Of a DNA stretch of 64,000 nucleotides, positions 24,405 to 35,804 are shown piece after piece. The notes below the pieces were generated by a model. It searched no databases, was not told where the DNA came from, and saw only the letters and a list, made by a program, of their open reading frames with translations. The stretch covers positions 868,001 to 932,000 of the forward strand of contig JAHRBS010000009.1 in assembly GCA_024305745.1 (NCBI GenBank). The letters run 5' to 3'. The position numbers and the translations under genes are program-made. Each line of letters opens with the position of its first letter. Positions within the stretch are counted from its first letter, which is position 1. The DNA comes from Polyporus tsugae (lineage: Eukaryota > Basidiomycota > Agaricomycetes > Polyporales > Polyporaceae).

Positions 24405-26539
24405 CCTCAGGATAGGATCGCAGTGGTGGGGGTGGTCGGTTGACGGACTGGTGGCCTGACTTAGGGCTAGCGTCCACTGTGGATGAGTATGCTCACCGGT
24501 TGGAGATAAGGAGCGTTTCAACGTTCACATGACACCTCCGTCGTGCTCGCTGCCGAATGTCTTCCATCCCACCCCCCTCGCGCTTGCTGCCAAGTCATGG
24601 GTGTCATTCCGATCAACGCACAGTCGTGATAACTGGGGTGGCTGTAATCCATGCCCAACGGGCGGGATATCAGTTTCGTGGGGTCTGTTACTACTGTAGC
24701 TATGAGTGTAGTACGCACCGAAGGTAGCCTGTTTTGGTGTGGCGGATGCCGCCGGACATCCGACTGAGAACCGCCTGATCCACATCTTATTGATCGACCC
24801 ACATTTGAACGCTATAGCTACATCAGCAGGGGAACCATAGGTTGAGGGTGTTACAACGAGGGATATCCAAATACGCTCTGAGTCATACCTGAACTCACAG
24901 CCCACTGTATCATGTTTCCGTGTCAGCATTGGTTGCCTTCGATATGGTGCCAGGCTCCGGCCAGACCGAGGATACGAACTGCTGGCTTATCGGGGTAACG
25001 CCGGGGGGCTGGACAGGCCCAGCCGGCGGCAACTCTCTCACCGCTGACCACTGGTGGCAGTGCTCACCCGGCATTCTCCGGATCCGCACCGTGGGCAACC
25101 GCCCGTTGCCAACCAATCAATCATCTTGCCTCCATCCCTCATCGTCGCAGGCTTGCAATTGGGGTTATGTACTTATCCTGTATGCGGCGTTTCTCCTCAC
25201 TGACATGTCCTGGACAGGAGCCGCTGATGCAAAGAAGACGAGCGATTTGGTTCTCAACTGGATGCCGTGAAGCCGGTGAAGCAACGTCACCCTGGGGACT
25301 TCTGTCTGCTCGGACATGGTATGATACGACATCGTGCTCGTCGGGTAAGTTTTTCTATATGCCAGTGTTCGATGATTCTATTTCCGTTGTCCACCTCTAG
25401 AACTTTTGAACATCTTCTGACTCGTATAAGGACGTGACAACAGATTACGCGATTGCTATCCTCGAGACTAAGTACATATCACTTGGTCAGGGAGTTAAAG
25501 ACCGGCACGTAACTACTTAAAACCGTCGAGCTATCTCTTCGGCATAGAGACGCATATAGGTTCTCCGTGGCTCCAACCATCCAAATATGGTGCGACTGCG
25601 CATTTTCGGAATATCGAGGACCGAAGTTTCTAACAAAGGTCACCTTCTCTCCCAATTTGCACCCCACTACGTCGACCACCACAGTGTTCTGTTTAGCCTT
25701 TCCGAAGAATCAGGATCACAAGGCCGGCCCGCCTAATGGGAGCATTTTGTTCGTCTGGGCTTGCATGGAATAAGTAGCTAACACCCACGGTGCAGGCTGC
25801 GGAAGAGCTCTGATTCGTTCCGTGGAGGGAGGCGAGGGAGGCGAATTCAGCATGCGGCTCCTGACTTCGCTCGCGTGCACCTACGCCCCGAGACACGCGA
25901 CAAACACTGCAGTACCCCTCATTGGAAGGCGGGTGCTTTTCGTTGGCGTAAACACGGTATGGATACGAAGGGGGTGAATGTTGTTACTCGACTCACATCG
26001 ACAGGCACTCCCGCAGTTTGATTGGAATAACGCGAGTGCGGTCGAAACTTGCCGAGATGGGTCGCATCTGGAGTCTGACTGCGCGGAAGAATGGGTTGTA
26101 CGAGGACTCGGGCCCGTCGCGGACTTGTGGAGGAACGATCATCCGGATGGAAGCACTCCTCCATGCAAAAGTACGCTTCGTCGGACAGGGGCAGCCATCC
26201 ACCGGAGTCCAGCTCTCTCCTTACTAGGGTCTGGCCGGCCGCGAGTAAAGGGAAGCTCATCGGAGCCATCTCAGCATCCGGTTCGGGCAGTCGCTGACCA
26301 CACCCACGGAAGGTGGCGTCCATCGCAAATACGGTTCGCCCGATGTCGATGATGCTCCTTATCCGCAGGCCGCAGAAATGGCTCATGGCGTCGTGAGGAT
26401 CTACGGGTCTGGCGGTAAGCCCTTCTATACATTATCCGATGCCCAATTGCTCTGTAACTTACAAAGCAGCAGATCAACAGGGGTTCTGACGACTCGCATG
26501 GACGACGGCGAGTGCATCGAGGGCGAACGGACACGCAGA
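24405..26539. other. Intergenic, about 2.1 kb
   Basis: No gene recognised. Several frames of 60-155 codons overlap one another on both strands, notably 25919-26386, without a family motif. A retroelement scrap begins near the right end. Confidence 0.45.
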
Positions 26540-26830
26540 ACCGTGGACTTCAAAATGGAGAAGATAAATGCGACCCTGGCAGACGACCTAAACCAACACG
26601 TGAGTAGTTCATCGATGCACTGTAGCATTGGAGACTACAGGCGGAGCATCCCGTGCTACTAGCCCAGAGTGCTGTGTGGATGCTGTGGCTGAGAAACCAT
26701 AGAACACATGGTAGAGTACGGCATCCCTGGAAGGAAACGAATATGGGAACTGATCGAGACACTTAGAGCAGCACGGAACGTCAAGCTACCGGACCCATCC
26801 TTTGCCCGTTCTGAGTCGGAGCGCCGGTCC
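26540..26830 (+). pseudogene. Scrap of a retroelement C-terminal domain
   Basis: The plus strand reads MEKINATLADDLN, then RRSIPCY and a stop, then PRVLCGCCG and a stop, then ETIEHMVEYGIPGRKRIWEL and ARNVKLPDPSF. The order C-x-x-C-G, E-T-x-E-H, P-G-x-K-x-x-W-E-L resembles the zinc-binding tail found after the RNase H part of non-LTR-type polyproteins in mushroom genomes, as I remember them. Two in-frame stops and the lack of any upstream polymerase show a dead fragment. The family assignment is tentative, since it depends on one short motif. Confidence 0.4.
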
Positions 26831-27840
26831 CATCACTCGAAGGGAAGAACTACTGTACAGCAACAGTGACATCGCTGATCAACTTGTAAGTTATTCGCGT
26901 TGCACTTATCCGAGGCATTCGCCTAACACATATGTTGGTTGTGGGGTGCGAGTGGGCGGTCGGGGGACAACACGACCCTGGCAGTCAAAGGGATTTCAAC
27001 TGACTCCACCAAATACTCACAAATATGTAAGTTAGTAGGTGGGGGAGCCAGCGCAGAGGCCTGGCTATGTCGGACCAGGGGGGCTTACATCCCATTCGCT
27101 GGGGCCAGAGGCCCTGCTAGCCCGACGAATGGATTGCAATGCCGTACGAGACGTCCAGGGTGGTTGGATAGTTCCAATGGGCGGGGCGCCAAGGGCTGTG
27201 TCGCTCCACACTAGTCCACATTACGGGCGATCATGAACGTTGAACCCCCGGTGCGTAAAACATTAGGTTCCACCGAGCGCGGTGTTTAGGGAATCCTCTA
27301 AACCTTGTCATAGCTTCTGTGTCGCGTGAAAACAGATGGACGCTGACATGCACGATGAACTGTTGTCAACATCGCCAGGGTCTCGAAGTGAGTTTGGTCT
27401 GTAGCATATACAGATTTTACCGATCTCTAATAATAAATCTCTTGTCGTGTCATTCCTACTGTCTCCTTTCACGATGGTTGAACTACGGAGAGTTTGAAGC
27501 CACTTTAGACTGCGAGCGACACCATCTGTCGTGGTATCATTATCAATAAGCAAATATCCAACGGTGGATATACCAAGGGGTATGTGCTTACTATGGGCCA
27601 CGATCAAGTCGGAGTGTTGTAGGATATCCTCAGATGTCCTCCCGCCCATTTAGTATGTGAGTCACTTGCCATTTACGAACATTTCGTTCGTGTCTAGGGG
27701 CGAGCTATCTCGTTCCACCGTACACATAGACGCTTCTGTGGTTTATACTAATGTCATGGCAGCGTCGGACCCTGCGCCACCGAAAGATTTCTTCCTGGGA
27801 TGGCATATTCACCGATATCGTACTGCGCGACCTGGATCCA
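26831..27840. other. Intergenic, about 1 kb
   Basis: No gene or clear repeat. The sequence is AT-richer from 27280 to 27560 than around it. The HET gene promoter begins near its right end. Confidence 0.45.
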
Positions 27841-27843
27841 ACA

Positions 27844-27850
27844 TATAAAT
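27844..27850 (+). promoter_or_regulatory. TATA box of the HET-domain gene
   Basis: TATAAAT stands in CAACATATAAATACG, 211 bases before the start codon. A probable leader intron follows (28003-28054, GTGAGT...TTCCAG), so transcription would start near 27875 and the spliced leader would be short. This is inferred from sequence alone. Confidence 0.5.
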
Positions 27851-28060
27851 ACGTGCCACGAGCATCCCTCATACCTTCAGCAACTCTTTGCCGGTCTACC
27901 TCTCTTGCTACATCCCTTGCTACATCCCTCCCTTCGCCTTCCAAGGACGCTTTTCAGCCAGATAGCTCGTGATTCACGCCAATTCGCTCCTACATACCCG
28001 TCGTGAGTTCTTATGCACTCATGATAACAAACCTCTCTAACATGTTGCTTCCAGGTAGCA

Positions 28061-30367
28061 ATGCGACTTCTCAACACCAGGACAAAAGAGTTTGTCCTCA
28101 TACAGGATCCTCGCACGGTCCACTATGCAATCCTCTCGCACGTCTGGTCGAAACCGGACAGCCCCGACTACGTTCCAGAACAGACATACCAAGACGTCTG
28201 TCGTATTCAGGTAGCCAACCGTAGGAACATTATCAACCCATCCTTTCCTCCCAGCTCGGGCGAGGGTCGTGTCCCTAGCTCGGCTGAATCCACTCCTCTC
28301 TCCACAGACGGAGAGTCCACTCCCCTTCAACTCTCCGACAAAATTCGACGTTTTTGCGAGGCCGCCCTTGCCGATGGCTTCGAGTTGGCATGGGCAGACA
28401 CATGCTGCATCGATCACACGAACCCCTCCGAACTCACAGAGGCCATCGCTTCCATGTACGACTGGTACTCCTACGCGAAGGCCTGCTACGTCTTCCTCTC
28501 CGACGTCTCCGACCGCGACCGTGACGCTGGATCTGGGGAAGCCTGGGAGACGGAGTTCCGCGAGAGCGAGTGGTTTTGCCGCGGATGGACCTTGCAGGAG
28601 CTGCTCGCGCCGAACGTCGTCATCTTCTTTTCGAAGAATTGGGAAGTCCTCGGCTCGAAGCATGAGCTTGCGCCCCTAGTCGAGCGTATCACGTCCATCG
28701 AGCGCGCCATAATCAGACGCGAGAAGCCCCTGGACGCCGTCAGTGTTGCTTGCCGGATGTCGTGGGCAGCTTCGAGGGAAACGACGCGGGAGGAGGACCG
28801 GGCATACTCGATGCTGGGTATCTTCGGCGTCAACATCAGGATCGTCTATGGTGAAGGCAGTTACGCGTTCTACCGACTCCAGGAGGCCATCATCAACGAG
28901 ATCCCAGATCAAACCATCTTTGCATGGCAGCTACGTCCTCCCCAGGCGGGTCTCCTGCCCAGAGCGTTTTCTCGTCCCTTCTCGCATCCCTCCGATGGCC
29001 ACCCACCAGCACCTTCTAGTACGCCGGAGTTCGAGACCGCGACTAAACCTCCTAAACAACTTCCCAAGCTGCCTGTCAATGCCCTTTACCACTCACGACA
29101 GTATCTCCTTGCCAATTCGCCTGACGACTTTCAGGGCTCCTCCGATATAATCCCGCTTTCTCGGGAGGAGTTCGTAAAGACATTGGGCGTCGCGCCTGCA
29201 GACGCCATCCAAATATTCAAGTCCACCGCTTATGGCATGTCTGCGCGTCTTCCTCTAGTCGAATTCACCCCATCCTCCGGTCCCTCTGATTCGACCATAT
29301 ACCTTGCCCTCCTCGCCTGCAGGTTTGGCGAGTCTAGGACACTGGTCGCTTTGTTGCTACGCCCTCACGACGATGTTCCGAGCGCTCAAGCCTCAGAATA
29401 CATTGTGGGCAGGATGCTGGGACCACATTCCGAAACGCCTCCTACTCCTTCCGATCTCCATTCCTCGTCCCCGTCTCCCTCGACAGATCGTTTTTATGTG
29501 CGCGCAACGGTACTTTCTCCGGAACAACTTGAGAAGTGCCGCAGCACATTCCAGCACGCCGAAGTACTCATTGCGAATCGCCCTTCACGTGCCCAGTACA
29601 AACTGGAACGCGACATCCCTCTCTACAGGGCTCTCGCGCCCACGGACGAGATATTCCAATTCCAGGTGCAGCTCTGCGGCTGGTCCTCGAGGCTGTTGAA
29701 CCAGCAGGGGTACACCACGTTCCCTCGGGATCTCCCCAATGGTATCGTTACGCTGAAACCTAGAATCCTCCTCGAGGACGTCGCGATACACTTCGGGATC
29801 ATCCGAGACGGTGGTCCGCGCCTAGAGGTTCAAGTCGGACGCCTGTGCATCGACAACGCTCGAGCATTGGGTATTGCCGTTCGATGTGGCGGCGACATGA
29901 AGCTCGCGGACGGTTTTTCCGAGCTTACCCACACGCACTACTCCCACATCTCTTCATGGACCCGGCAAGGCGGCGCTGCGACGAAGGAGCTGGGTCTCGC
30001 CTTCCCATCTACAGAGGAACTCACGTTGAGGCTCGTATTCACTCACGAACCCAGCGATGCCGGTCGCGGTGCCGCGGGAGGCACCACCGTCTACCGCCTC
30101 GGAGCCGAAATATTCCACACCCAGAGCCATTTCCATCCATCCCCGAGCTCTCATTTCCCCACACCCCCATGCATGTTCGCGCCGGGCGGGACTGCAAGGC
30201 ACCTGCCTGTGGTTTCCATGAGGTCGCGGCAGAGCGGAGGCAGCAGCCACGCGCTGAACGCGCATCCCGCACAATTGGCTCGCGATGTTCACCGTGCACA
30301 TCATGTCACGACCGAGTCGTCAAGCACAGATCGGAGGAGGCGGAACGTGGCGAGCCCGAGGAGGTGA
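28061..30367 (+). CDS. HET-domain (heterokaryon incompatibility type) protein, single exon
   Basis: An uninterrupted frame of 768 residues starts at ATGCGACTTC just after a leader intron acceptor. The HET domain fills roughly residues 1-300: HYAILSHVW (21-29), ELAWADTCCID (about 108-118), MYDWYSYAKACYVFLSDV, WFCRGWTLQELLAP and TREEDRAYSMLGIFGV with IVYGEG. This is the layout of the large basidiomycete HET family. Related domains in ascomycetes trigger cell death on fusion of unlike strains; in mushrooms the role is mostly unproven. The region after about 300 has no repeat or NACHT motif I can see. The last 60 residues are rich in Arg, Ser and His and may be extra sequence read past a missed intron. 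Confidence 0.85.
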   Translation: MRLLNTRTKEFVLIQDPRTVHYAILSHVWSKPDSPDYVPEQTYQDVCRIQVANRRNIINPSFPPSSGEGRVPSSAESTPLSTDGESTPLQLSDKIRRFCEAALADGFELAWADTCCIDHTNPSELTEAIASMYDWYSYAKACYVFLSDVSDRDRDAGSGEAWETEFRESEWFCRGWTLQELLAPNVVIFFSKNWEVLGSKHELAPLVERITSIERAIIRREKPLDAVSVACRMSWAASRETTREEDRAYSMLGIFGVNIRIVYGEGSYAFYRLQEAIINEIPDQTIFAWQLRPPQAGLLPRAFSRPFSHPSDGHPPAPSSTPEFETATKPPKQLPKLPVNALYHSRQYLLANSPDDFQGSSDIIPLSREEFVKTLGVAPADAIQIFKSTAYGMSARLPLVEFTPSSGPSDSTIYLALLACRFGESRTLVALLLRPHDDVPSAQASEYIVGRMLGPHSETPPTPSDLHSSSPSPSTDRFYVRATVLSPEQLEKCRSTFQHAEVLIANRPSRAQYKLERDIPLYRALAPTDEIFQFQVQLCGWSSRLLNQQGYTTFPRDLPNGIVTLKPRILLEDVAIHFGIIRDGGPRLEVQVGRLCIDNARALGIAVRCGGDMKLADGFSELTHTHYSHISSWTRQGGAATKELGLAFPSTEELTLRLVFTHEPSDAGRGAAGGTTVYRLGAEIFHTQSHFHPSPSSHFPTPPCMFAPGGTARHLPVVSMRSRQSGGSSHALNAHPAQLARDVHRAHHVTTESSSTDRRRRNVASPRR

Positions 30368-30678
30368 ATGGCGCCGCAGGCACCAGCCAACAGGAGGAGG
30401 CGTCGAGTGAAGGATACAATGGACAACGCTTCGGGGTGTCGAGTAGTCGCGGTGCATGTGTTGTAGGTTATAGTCGCGCGAGGATAGTCAAGGATCCCAG
30501 AGAGAACAGGTTGAATGTTCGTACATGTATACTTCTTGGGCGTTCTAGTGAGTGTTTTCAGTATGTACGTAGGCCACATGGCTGCGAATGATATCATAAT
30601 GAGCTATAGAACTGCACGGCACATCATCGAATCAATCGGGCTATACCGTAGCCTGACACGATCTTGGGCGAGAAGGAA
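30368..30678. other. Short convergent gap
   Basis: This lies between the 3' ends of the HET gene (+) and the WD-repeat gene (-). It presumably holds both polyadenylation regions. No other feature was seen. Confidence 0.5.
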
Positions 30679-32856
30679 TCATATCGTGCCACTCTCTTGC
30701 CCCTCCTCCTCCACCTCGAACGCACAGCAGAACGTCTCCCGATCCAGCAAGACCATCCCCTTCCCGTCCGGCGCCCAGCGCAAGTCCCGCGTCTCGAATT
30801 TCTCTGCACGCAACGAAAGCAAAAGCATGCATTAGTATTTCGCACACATCGATATGGACCACCACTCACGCGCAGGCACCCCGACGCACTCTGCCACCTC
30901 CGTGTCGACATCGACCCCCGGATTCGGTTCCCCGGCGCGACGCCTGTCCGCGGCGGGGTCGGGCTCAGGCTCTGCGACCCACTCGTCGCTCCAGAGGTAG
31001 ACGCTCTGGGTACCGCACGCAACGGCGAGGCGGCCTGCGCGGCTGGGGTCGGGGTTCCACCGCGCCGTAGTGACAGATTGTGTGTGCAGCAGGACGGTGC
31101 GGAGCTGCGGGACCCCGATGTGCGCTGTGGAGGAGTTTGGTACCCCGGCTGACGTCGAGGAGGAGGGTTGGAGAGATTGGGAGGGGAGGGAGTGTGGGAA
31201 GTCGTAGAGTAAGACGGCGGTGGGGGACGCGGCGGAGCGTACGAGAAGAAGCGTGCCGGAGGTGTTGAACGCGAGCTGGGTCGTGCCTGAGGTCGGGCCT
31301 GAGCTGGAGCTAGAAGCGAACCCGGGGCGGGCGGATGTGGAGCGGGCAGGCGGTTTAGTTGGCCTTGTGCGGACCTGGGAGGCGGTGGTGGGGAGGGCGA
31401 ACGGGGCTTGAATTCTTTCATCTACGCGGCGACGATCAGTGACAAAAAGCACAGGATGGTAGGAGGACACGTACAAGACAGGAAGCCTCGGCCGTGTGTT
31501 GCCTCCAGCCAGCCCGATGGTTCTCGCAATATATGCTAGACTAGGGCTTCAGAACATACGCTGTAAGGACGACGGACTCGGGATGCTGACCACACCAGTG
31601 GGTATTCGGGTGGGCAAGTCAAGTGTGGCGATCGGATTCCATGTTAGAGTCTCTAAAATATGTACCTAAGGATAGAGTTCAGCTTGAATGCGGAAAACGC
31701 TCATCATAAACTACCACGAACTTTGTCATCGGAGCCAGCAACAGCAAGGAACAATCCGGAGGGATGCCATGACACAAACCTGATACCGAAACCTGGGTCT
31801 GGTTCAGGCGAAAACGTGGCCACTACGTTTCCGGCCAGTGTGACGATATACAATTTGTACTGCATGCACGCGTCCATTAATTCGATTCGACCAGCAATGC
31901 ACAGGGAGACGCACCTCCAGCGGACCTTCCCATACCGCAAGATAGTTGCCGGTTGGTGAGAGCGATAGCGACGAGATGGAGCCGGTGGGCAGTGAAAAAT
32001 GCTGTGGGCGTATATCGGGAGATTGTAGGCGGGCGGATGGGACATTTCATGTCATGAAACCGCGCATGCGCGCACGGATTGACGGGCGACGCACCCTGAC
32101 GAGGCGGTATGCTTCGTGCGCGTCGTACACGCCGAGCGTGTCTTTGGACTTGTGACGCTCTGCCAGTACGAAGTAGCGCGAGTCTTGTCGGAACGCATAT
32201 CCTGCACAACGTAGCGAACACAAGCGCATAAGTTCTGTGAGTTGAAGCGGCACAATCCAGAAGACGGACATACCGCGATCCGGATGTATAGGGTATTGAA
32301 TGTGGGTCGCGGCCCCGGTGACTAGAGACCACATCGTCACCCGAAGCTGCAATGATACGTTGTATCGCGACGAATGTCGTGTTTGAGCTGGAGGAGGGCT
32401 GACGAGGATACGTTGGACACTTACACCCCACTCAGAGAAACAGAGCACCGTCCTTCCGTCCGGTGCCCACTCCGCCTTCACAAGCCCCTCGGATCCCGCC
32501 TCTATCCTCGCGCTCCACGTCTCGTCTCTCAGCTTGAACACGCTGACGACTCCTGTCTTCGCGCACGCACCAAGGACGTACTCAGAATCGCATGACCACC
32601 CTGCATGCGTGATCCACGCGTTTGACCCACTCTCCCCGGACCTGTCTCGCAAAGACGACGGGCCAGTGCTTGTGGTATTTGACAGCGCTGCAGAGGTGGG
32701 TGAGGGAGTCGAGTCGACGAGCCAGGTGCGAGCGATTTGGAAAGAGTCTGAGCGACGGATAATGAGGCGGTCTTGGACGGCGGTGAGGAGGAAGTGGGTT
32801 CCAGGGCTGAAGGATACAAGAGACGAGGTCTGCTTGTATATTTCTGTAAAATCCAT
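30679..32856 (-). CDS. WRAP73/WDR8-like WD-repeat protein, eight exons
   Basis: Exons 32856-32425, 32346-32274, 32201-32095, 32001-31915, 31859-31722, 31665-31560, 31421-30870 and 30803-30679 join in frame to 539 residues. The start MDFTEIYKQTSSLVSFSPG is the hallmark of WRAP73 proteins. WD-type segments follow: ITHAGWSCDSEYVLGACA, VKAEWAPDGRTVLCFSEWG, YLAVWEGPLEYKLY, FVSWHPSGLFLAVAGSDDKV, TARWNPDPSRAGRLAVACG and LRWAPDGKGMVLLDRE. The known partners are SSX2IP/Msd1-type proteins at spindle poles, where the complex helps microtubule anchoring. The protein is longer than the human one because of a Ser/Pro-rich insertion at about 330-400. The start was placed at the conserved MDF, although 40 more codons are open upstream. 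The intron after DDK uses a GTTCGT donor. Confidence 0.88.
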
Positions 32857-33348
32857 CGCGGCTGTTATAGAACGGTGCACATTGACGATTGCGGACGAGG
32901 ACGCGGACGAGGACTGACGAAGGAAGCTTGAAGGTTGAGAGGGATTCGGGAAGCCAGCGCTCCGTGTTGCGCCCACCCCGCCCCACGTTCAGCGCTCTCT
33001 GGTCAGACTCGTCTTTGCCCACTCCTTACCCACTCTGTCTACAATAGTCCCGATCAGGGCATCACCTCCATAATCTCGCTTTTCCGGCCGACATAAATGG
33101 TACACCGGGCCCGCATCATTCTCAGACCTACGCTGCGATGGAGGAATGGGATCCGGAGGCGTTGCGTCTTGTCTCCTCTTCAGGGGAATGGATAGGGTTT
33201 GTCGGTACAGTAAGGTGCGAGCGTTTCCAGAACTTGCGCAGCCAATTGCAATATAACATATGACCAGGAGCCGACGCTCCTCACTTTTACCACCTCCCTC
33301 AGTCAAGCATACCATCGTACCTGCACCTTGTCGTTCTTAACCTCGATT
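32857..33348. promoter_or_regulatory. Divergent promoter region between WRAP73-like and MYND genes
   Basis: The 492 bases separate two start codons pointing away from each other, so both promoters lie here. I see no obvious TATA box for either gene and no coding segment. Confidence 0.5.
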
Positions 33349-34167
33349 ATGCCACTTACTCGCTGCTCAAAGTGTGGAAATAGTCCTTCGGGTGGTCTAC
33401 AGAACTGTTCTGGGTGCCACGGGGCCTCGGGGGCATATTACGTACGCCCGCTTCCCTCGCTACCCTTGGTTGCTGCTACATTTTCCGCCAGTCCCGAGAA
33501 TGTCAGGTAGCGCATTGGAAAGTCCACAAGCCAGTCTGCAGACCTCTGGAAGACAACCAGGTCTGGGGCATCAAGATCCTCGACAACCGGTCCCAACCAT
33601 GGTCGTCTCAATTCCACCATGTTCTTCTCGACACCTCCCATCCTATCTTCACTCGAGGAGAGCTTTGTCCTCTCACTAAGCAATGCGGTTTCCCGCTCGT
33701 GATCTATAGCGACTCTATCCACGGGGGTTTGCCTGCCTACGAGAATAACCAACCTGCTGTCTATCTTAGAATAGAAGCGCACAACGGTTTCGCCCCTATG
33801 CAGTACGTATACAACATATCGTGACCACTTCTAGCGACTCACTTCTGGGTCGTAGTTGGCAGGCTCAAGAACCTGGAACGGTAAGAGGAGCTTGCCTGAG
33901 GGGTTAATACAAAGGGCTGTTTGTTCATCCGTTGGATAGTGTTACGTCGTCCGGCAAGACCAGAAGCTGCTCACGAAAGAAGCGATAGAGATCGTTTACA
34001 ACTACCACTCGTACCTGCTTGATATCGCAGACCCCGACCTCGTCCCTCTCGGGAATGGGCCATGGGATCGGTGGCCGAGTCCTAGGTCTTTGAAGACATT
34101 CGCCGATGAATATCGAGAGGAGGAGATTGCGCGTGAAGATCGCAAAGGGTTTGATTATTTCCCTTAA
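33349..34167 (+). CDS. Small MYND zinc-finger protein, four exons
   Basis: Exons 33349-33441, 33492-33802, 33856-33880 and 33940-34167 join in frame to 218 residues. The MYND finger spans about residues 6-47. It is split by the first intron: CSKCGNSPSGGLQNCSGC, then YYSRECQVAHWKVHKPVC after the join. The usual YC pair at the third site reads YY here, with the next cysteine in REC. The remainder, with WPSPRSLKTFADEYREEE near the end, matches a family of short mushroom MYND proteins of unknown role; MYND fingers usually bind proline-rich partners. Exon 3 is 25 bases. A gap of 308 bases without further features separates it from the OSCP gene. Confidence 0.8.
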
Positions 34168-34475
34168 ATGGACCTCTGGAAATATGTATGTCTTCTGTAT
34201 TTCTCGCCCAAACGACCGATGTAATACCTGTATTGTCCTATGATAACTTAATGGACTAGCATTGAATGCGTATGTTGAATTCTGAAAGATGTGCCAGTGC
34301 ACGTTTACAAGCCACAACTCTGCATGGGCGTCTTCTACCACCTGAATCCGATTATTGCCGATACCCACGGGAATATCCGCAAGGCGGACGACGAGCAACG
34401 GTCGGACAACGACCAGCACATCATTTCTCCCGCCCAGCGCACCTTCGCTCTTTCCCCTCGTCTCCCTCTACCGCT

Positions 34476-35203
34476 ATGTTCGCTGCTTCTGCTCGCTCTG
34501 CAGCACTCTCCGCTGGTCTCGGACGCCGCGCGGCGAGCACCATCGCGCAAAAATACTCGAACGCCGTGTTCTCCGCCGCGCTGAACAAGTCGCCGCAGGT
34601 GCTGACCAAAGTCCAGACCGAGCTCAATGCGATTCAGTCTGCCGTCAAGGCCACCCCGGAGCTCGCGTTGTTCATCCACAACCCCACCCTGTCGACTAAG
34701 GACCGTGCGGCAAGCTTGCCATCGCTGTATGCGGCCGCTGGCAAGGAGGGCGTCTCGGAGATAACGAAAAACCTGTTCGTTGTTCTATCGGAGAATGGCC
34801 GGCTCGTCGAGACGGAGGGTGTCATCGAGGGCTTCAACGAGCTCGTTGCGACCTACAAGGGCGAGCTCAACGTGACCATCACGAGCGCGACGCCCCTCCC
34901 GAAGGACATCCAGACGCGGTTGGAGACCCTGCTTAAGCAGTCGCAGGCTGCCCAACAGGCCAAGTCGCTGAAGATCACGAACAAGGTGCGTACTGCGACT
35001 TATGACTGTTTGCTCCCGACTTATGAGCGTTGTGCAGATCAACCCGTCTGTCCTCGGTGGTGTCGTTGTCGACTTCGGTGATAAGACTATCGACCTCAGC
35101 GTCGCGTCGCGCGTCAACAAGCTTAACAACCTTCTCGCACGTATGTGTCCACGTTTCTTTTTCACGCTTACGAATTCTGACTGTGCTGTTAGAATCGGTA
35201 TGA
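34476..35203 (+). CDS. ATP5: ATP synthase subunit 5, OSCP, mitochondrial, three exons
   Basis: Exons 34476-34985, 35038-35140 and 35193-35203 join in frame to 207 residues, normal for OSCP. The N terminus MFAASARSAALSAGLGRRA is an amphipathic mitochondrial presequence. Family blocks are YSNAVFSAALNKSPQ, FIHNPTLSTKDRA, LFVVLSENGRL, GELNVTITSATPLP and, after the intron, VLGGVVVDFGDKTIDLSV with the final LAQSV. OSCP joins the F1 head to the peripheral stalk of the F1Fo ATP synthase. The last exon contributes only 11 bases including the stop. The start is the ATG beginning the presequence; the frame stays open 70 codons upstream but without family likeness. Confidence 0.95.
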
Positions 35204-35804
35204 GCGGTGTATTGTGTCGGGCATACTATCGGTGCCGCCGCGGTGACTGTCGCGCAGAAGAAGTACATGTTATTCTCTTGCGGACATTTAAATGCATAGA
35301 TGTGGACGGCATCTTTGTCTGCCTTCTCCATACTCGGCCGGCTTGGATATCTGAAGTACGTGCGCAGCGCCCATGAGAACGCCAGTCCTTCACGCTCCTT
35401 CATTCACGACCGGCGATCACCCTTTGGTGGACCGCAGTCCGTCATGAGCCGAAAGAGGACATTCTTCTGCAAGCTGCATTGCGAAGGGACAACGTTCAAA
35501 GTCCCGTCAAGTTCTATTCGGTACTTTCCTCCATTGGTCGAAGTCGATGCCCTTGGTGGCCCCAATCAACTTGAGGTATGTCGATGGCTGCTGCAGTCCA
35601 GGCCTCAGGTTTCATGTGGGTACTCATACGCCCTCCCTGTGCTGCGGTAGTTACGGAAATGTGGTTTGTCATTTATGGCAAGCTTCTTTATGAGCGTTTC
35701 AAACGCGCTCTGTGCCTCTATATGCACGCCTGCGATTGTGGTCTTCTCCCCTATCGCCCCTATCCCTCCCCGTCGCTCTGACTCTCACCTTGACTATCCC
35801 CGGA
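35204..35804. other. Intergenic, 601 bases
   Basis: This is the terminator side of OSCP and the promoter side of the giant ATPase-BTB gene. A frame of 116 codons at 35300-35650 has no recognisable family and ends before the gene. A pyrimidine-rich leader lies just before 35805. Confidence 0.5.

Noticed and set aside
28061..30591. Antisense and alternate frames of 100-250 codons across the HET gene
   Set aside because: Shadows of a strongly biased coding frame; none has motifs.
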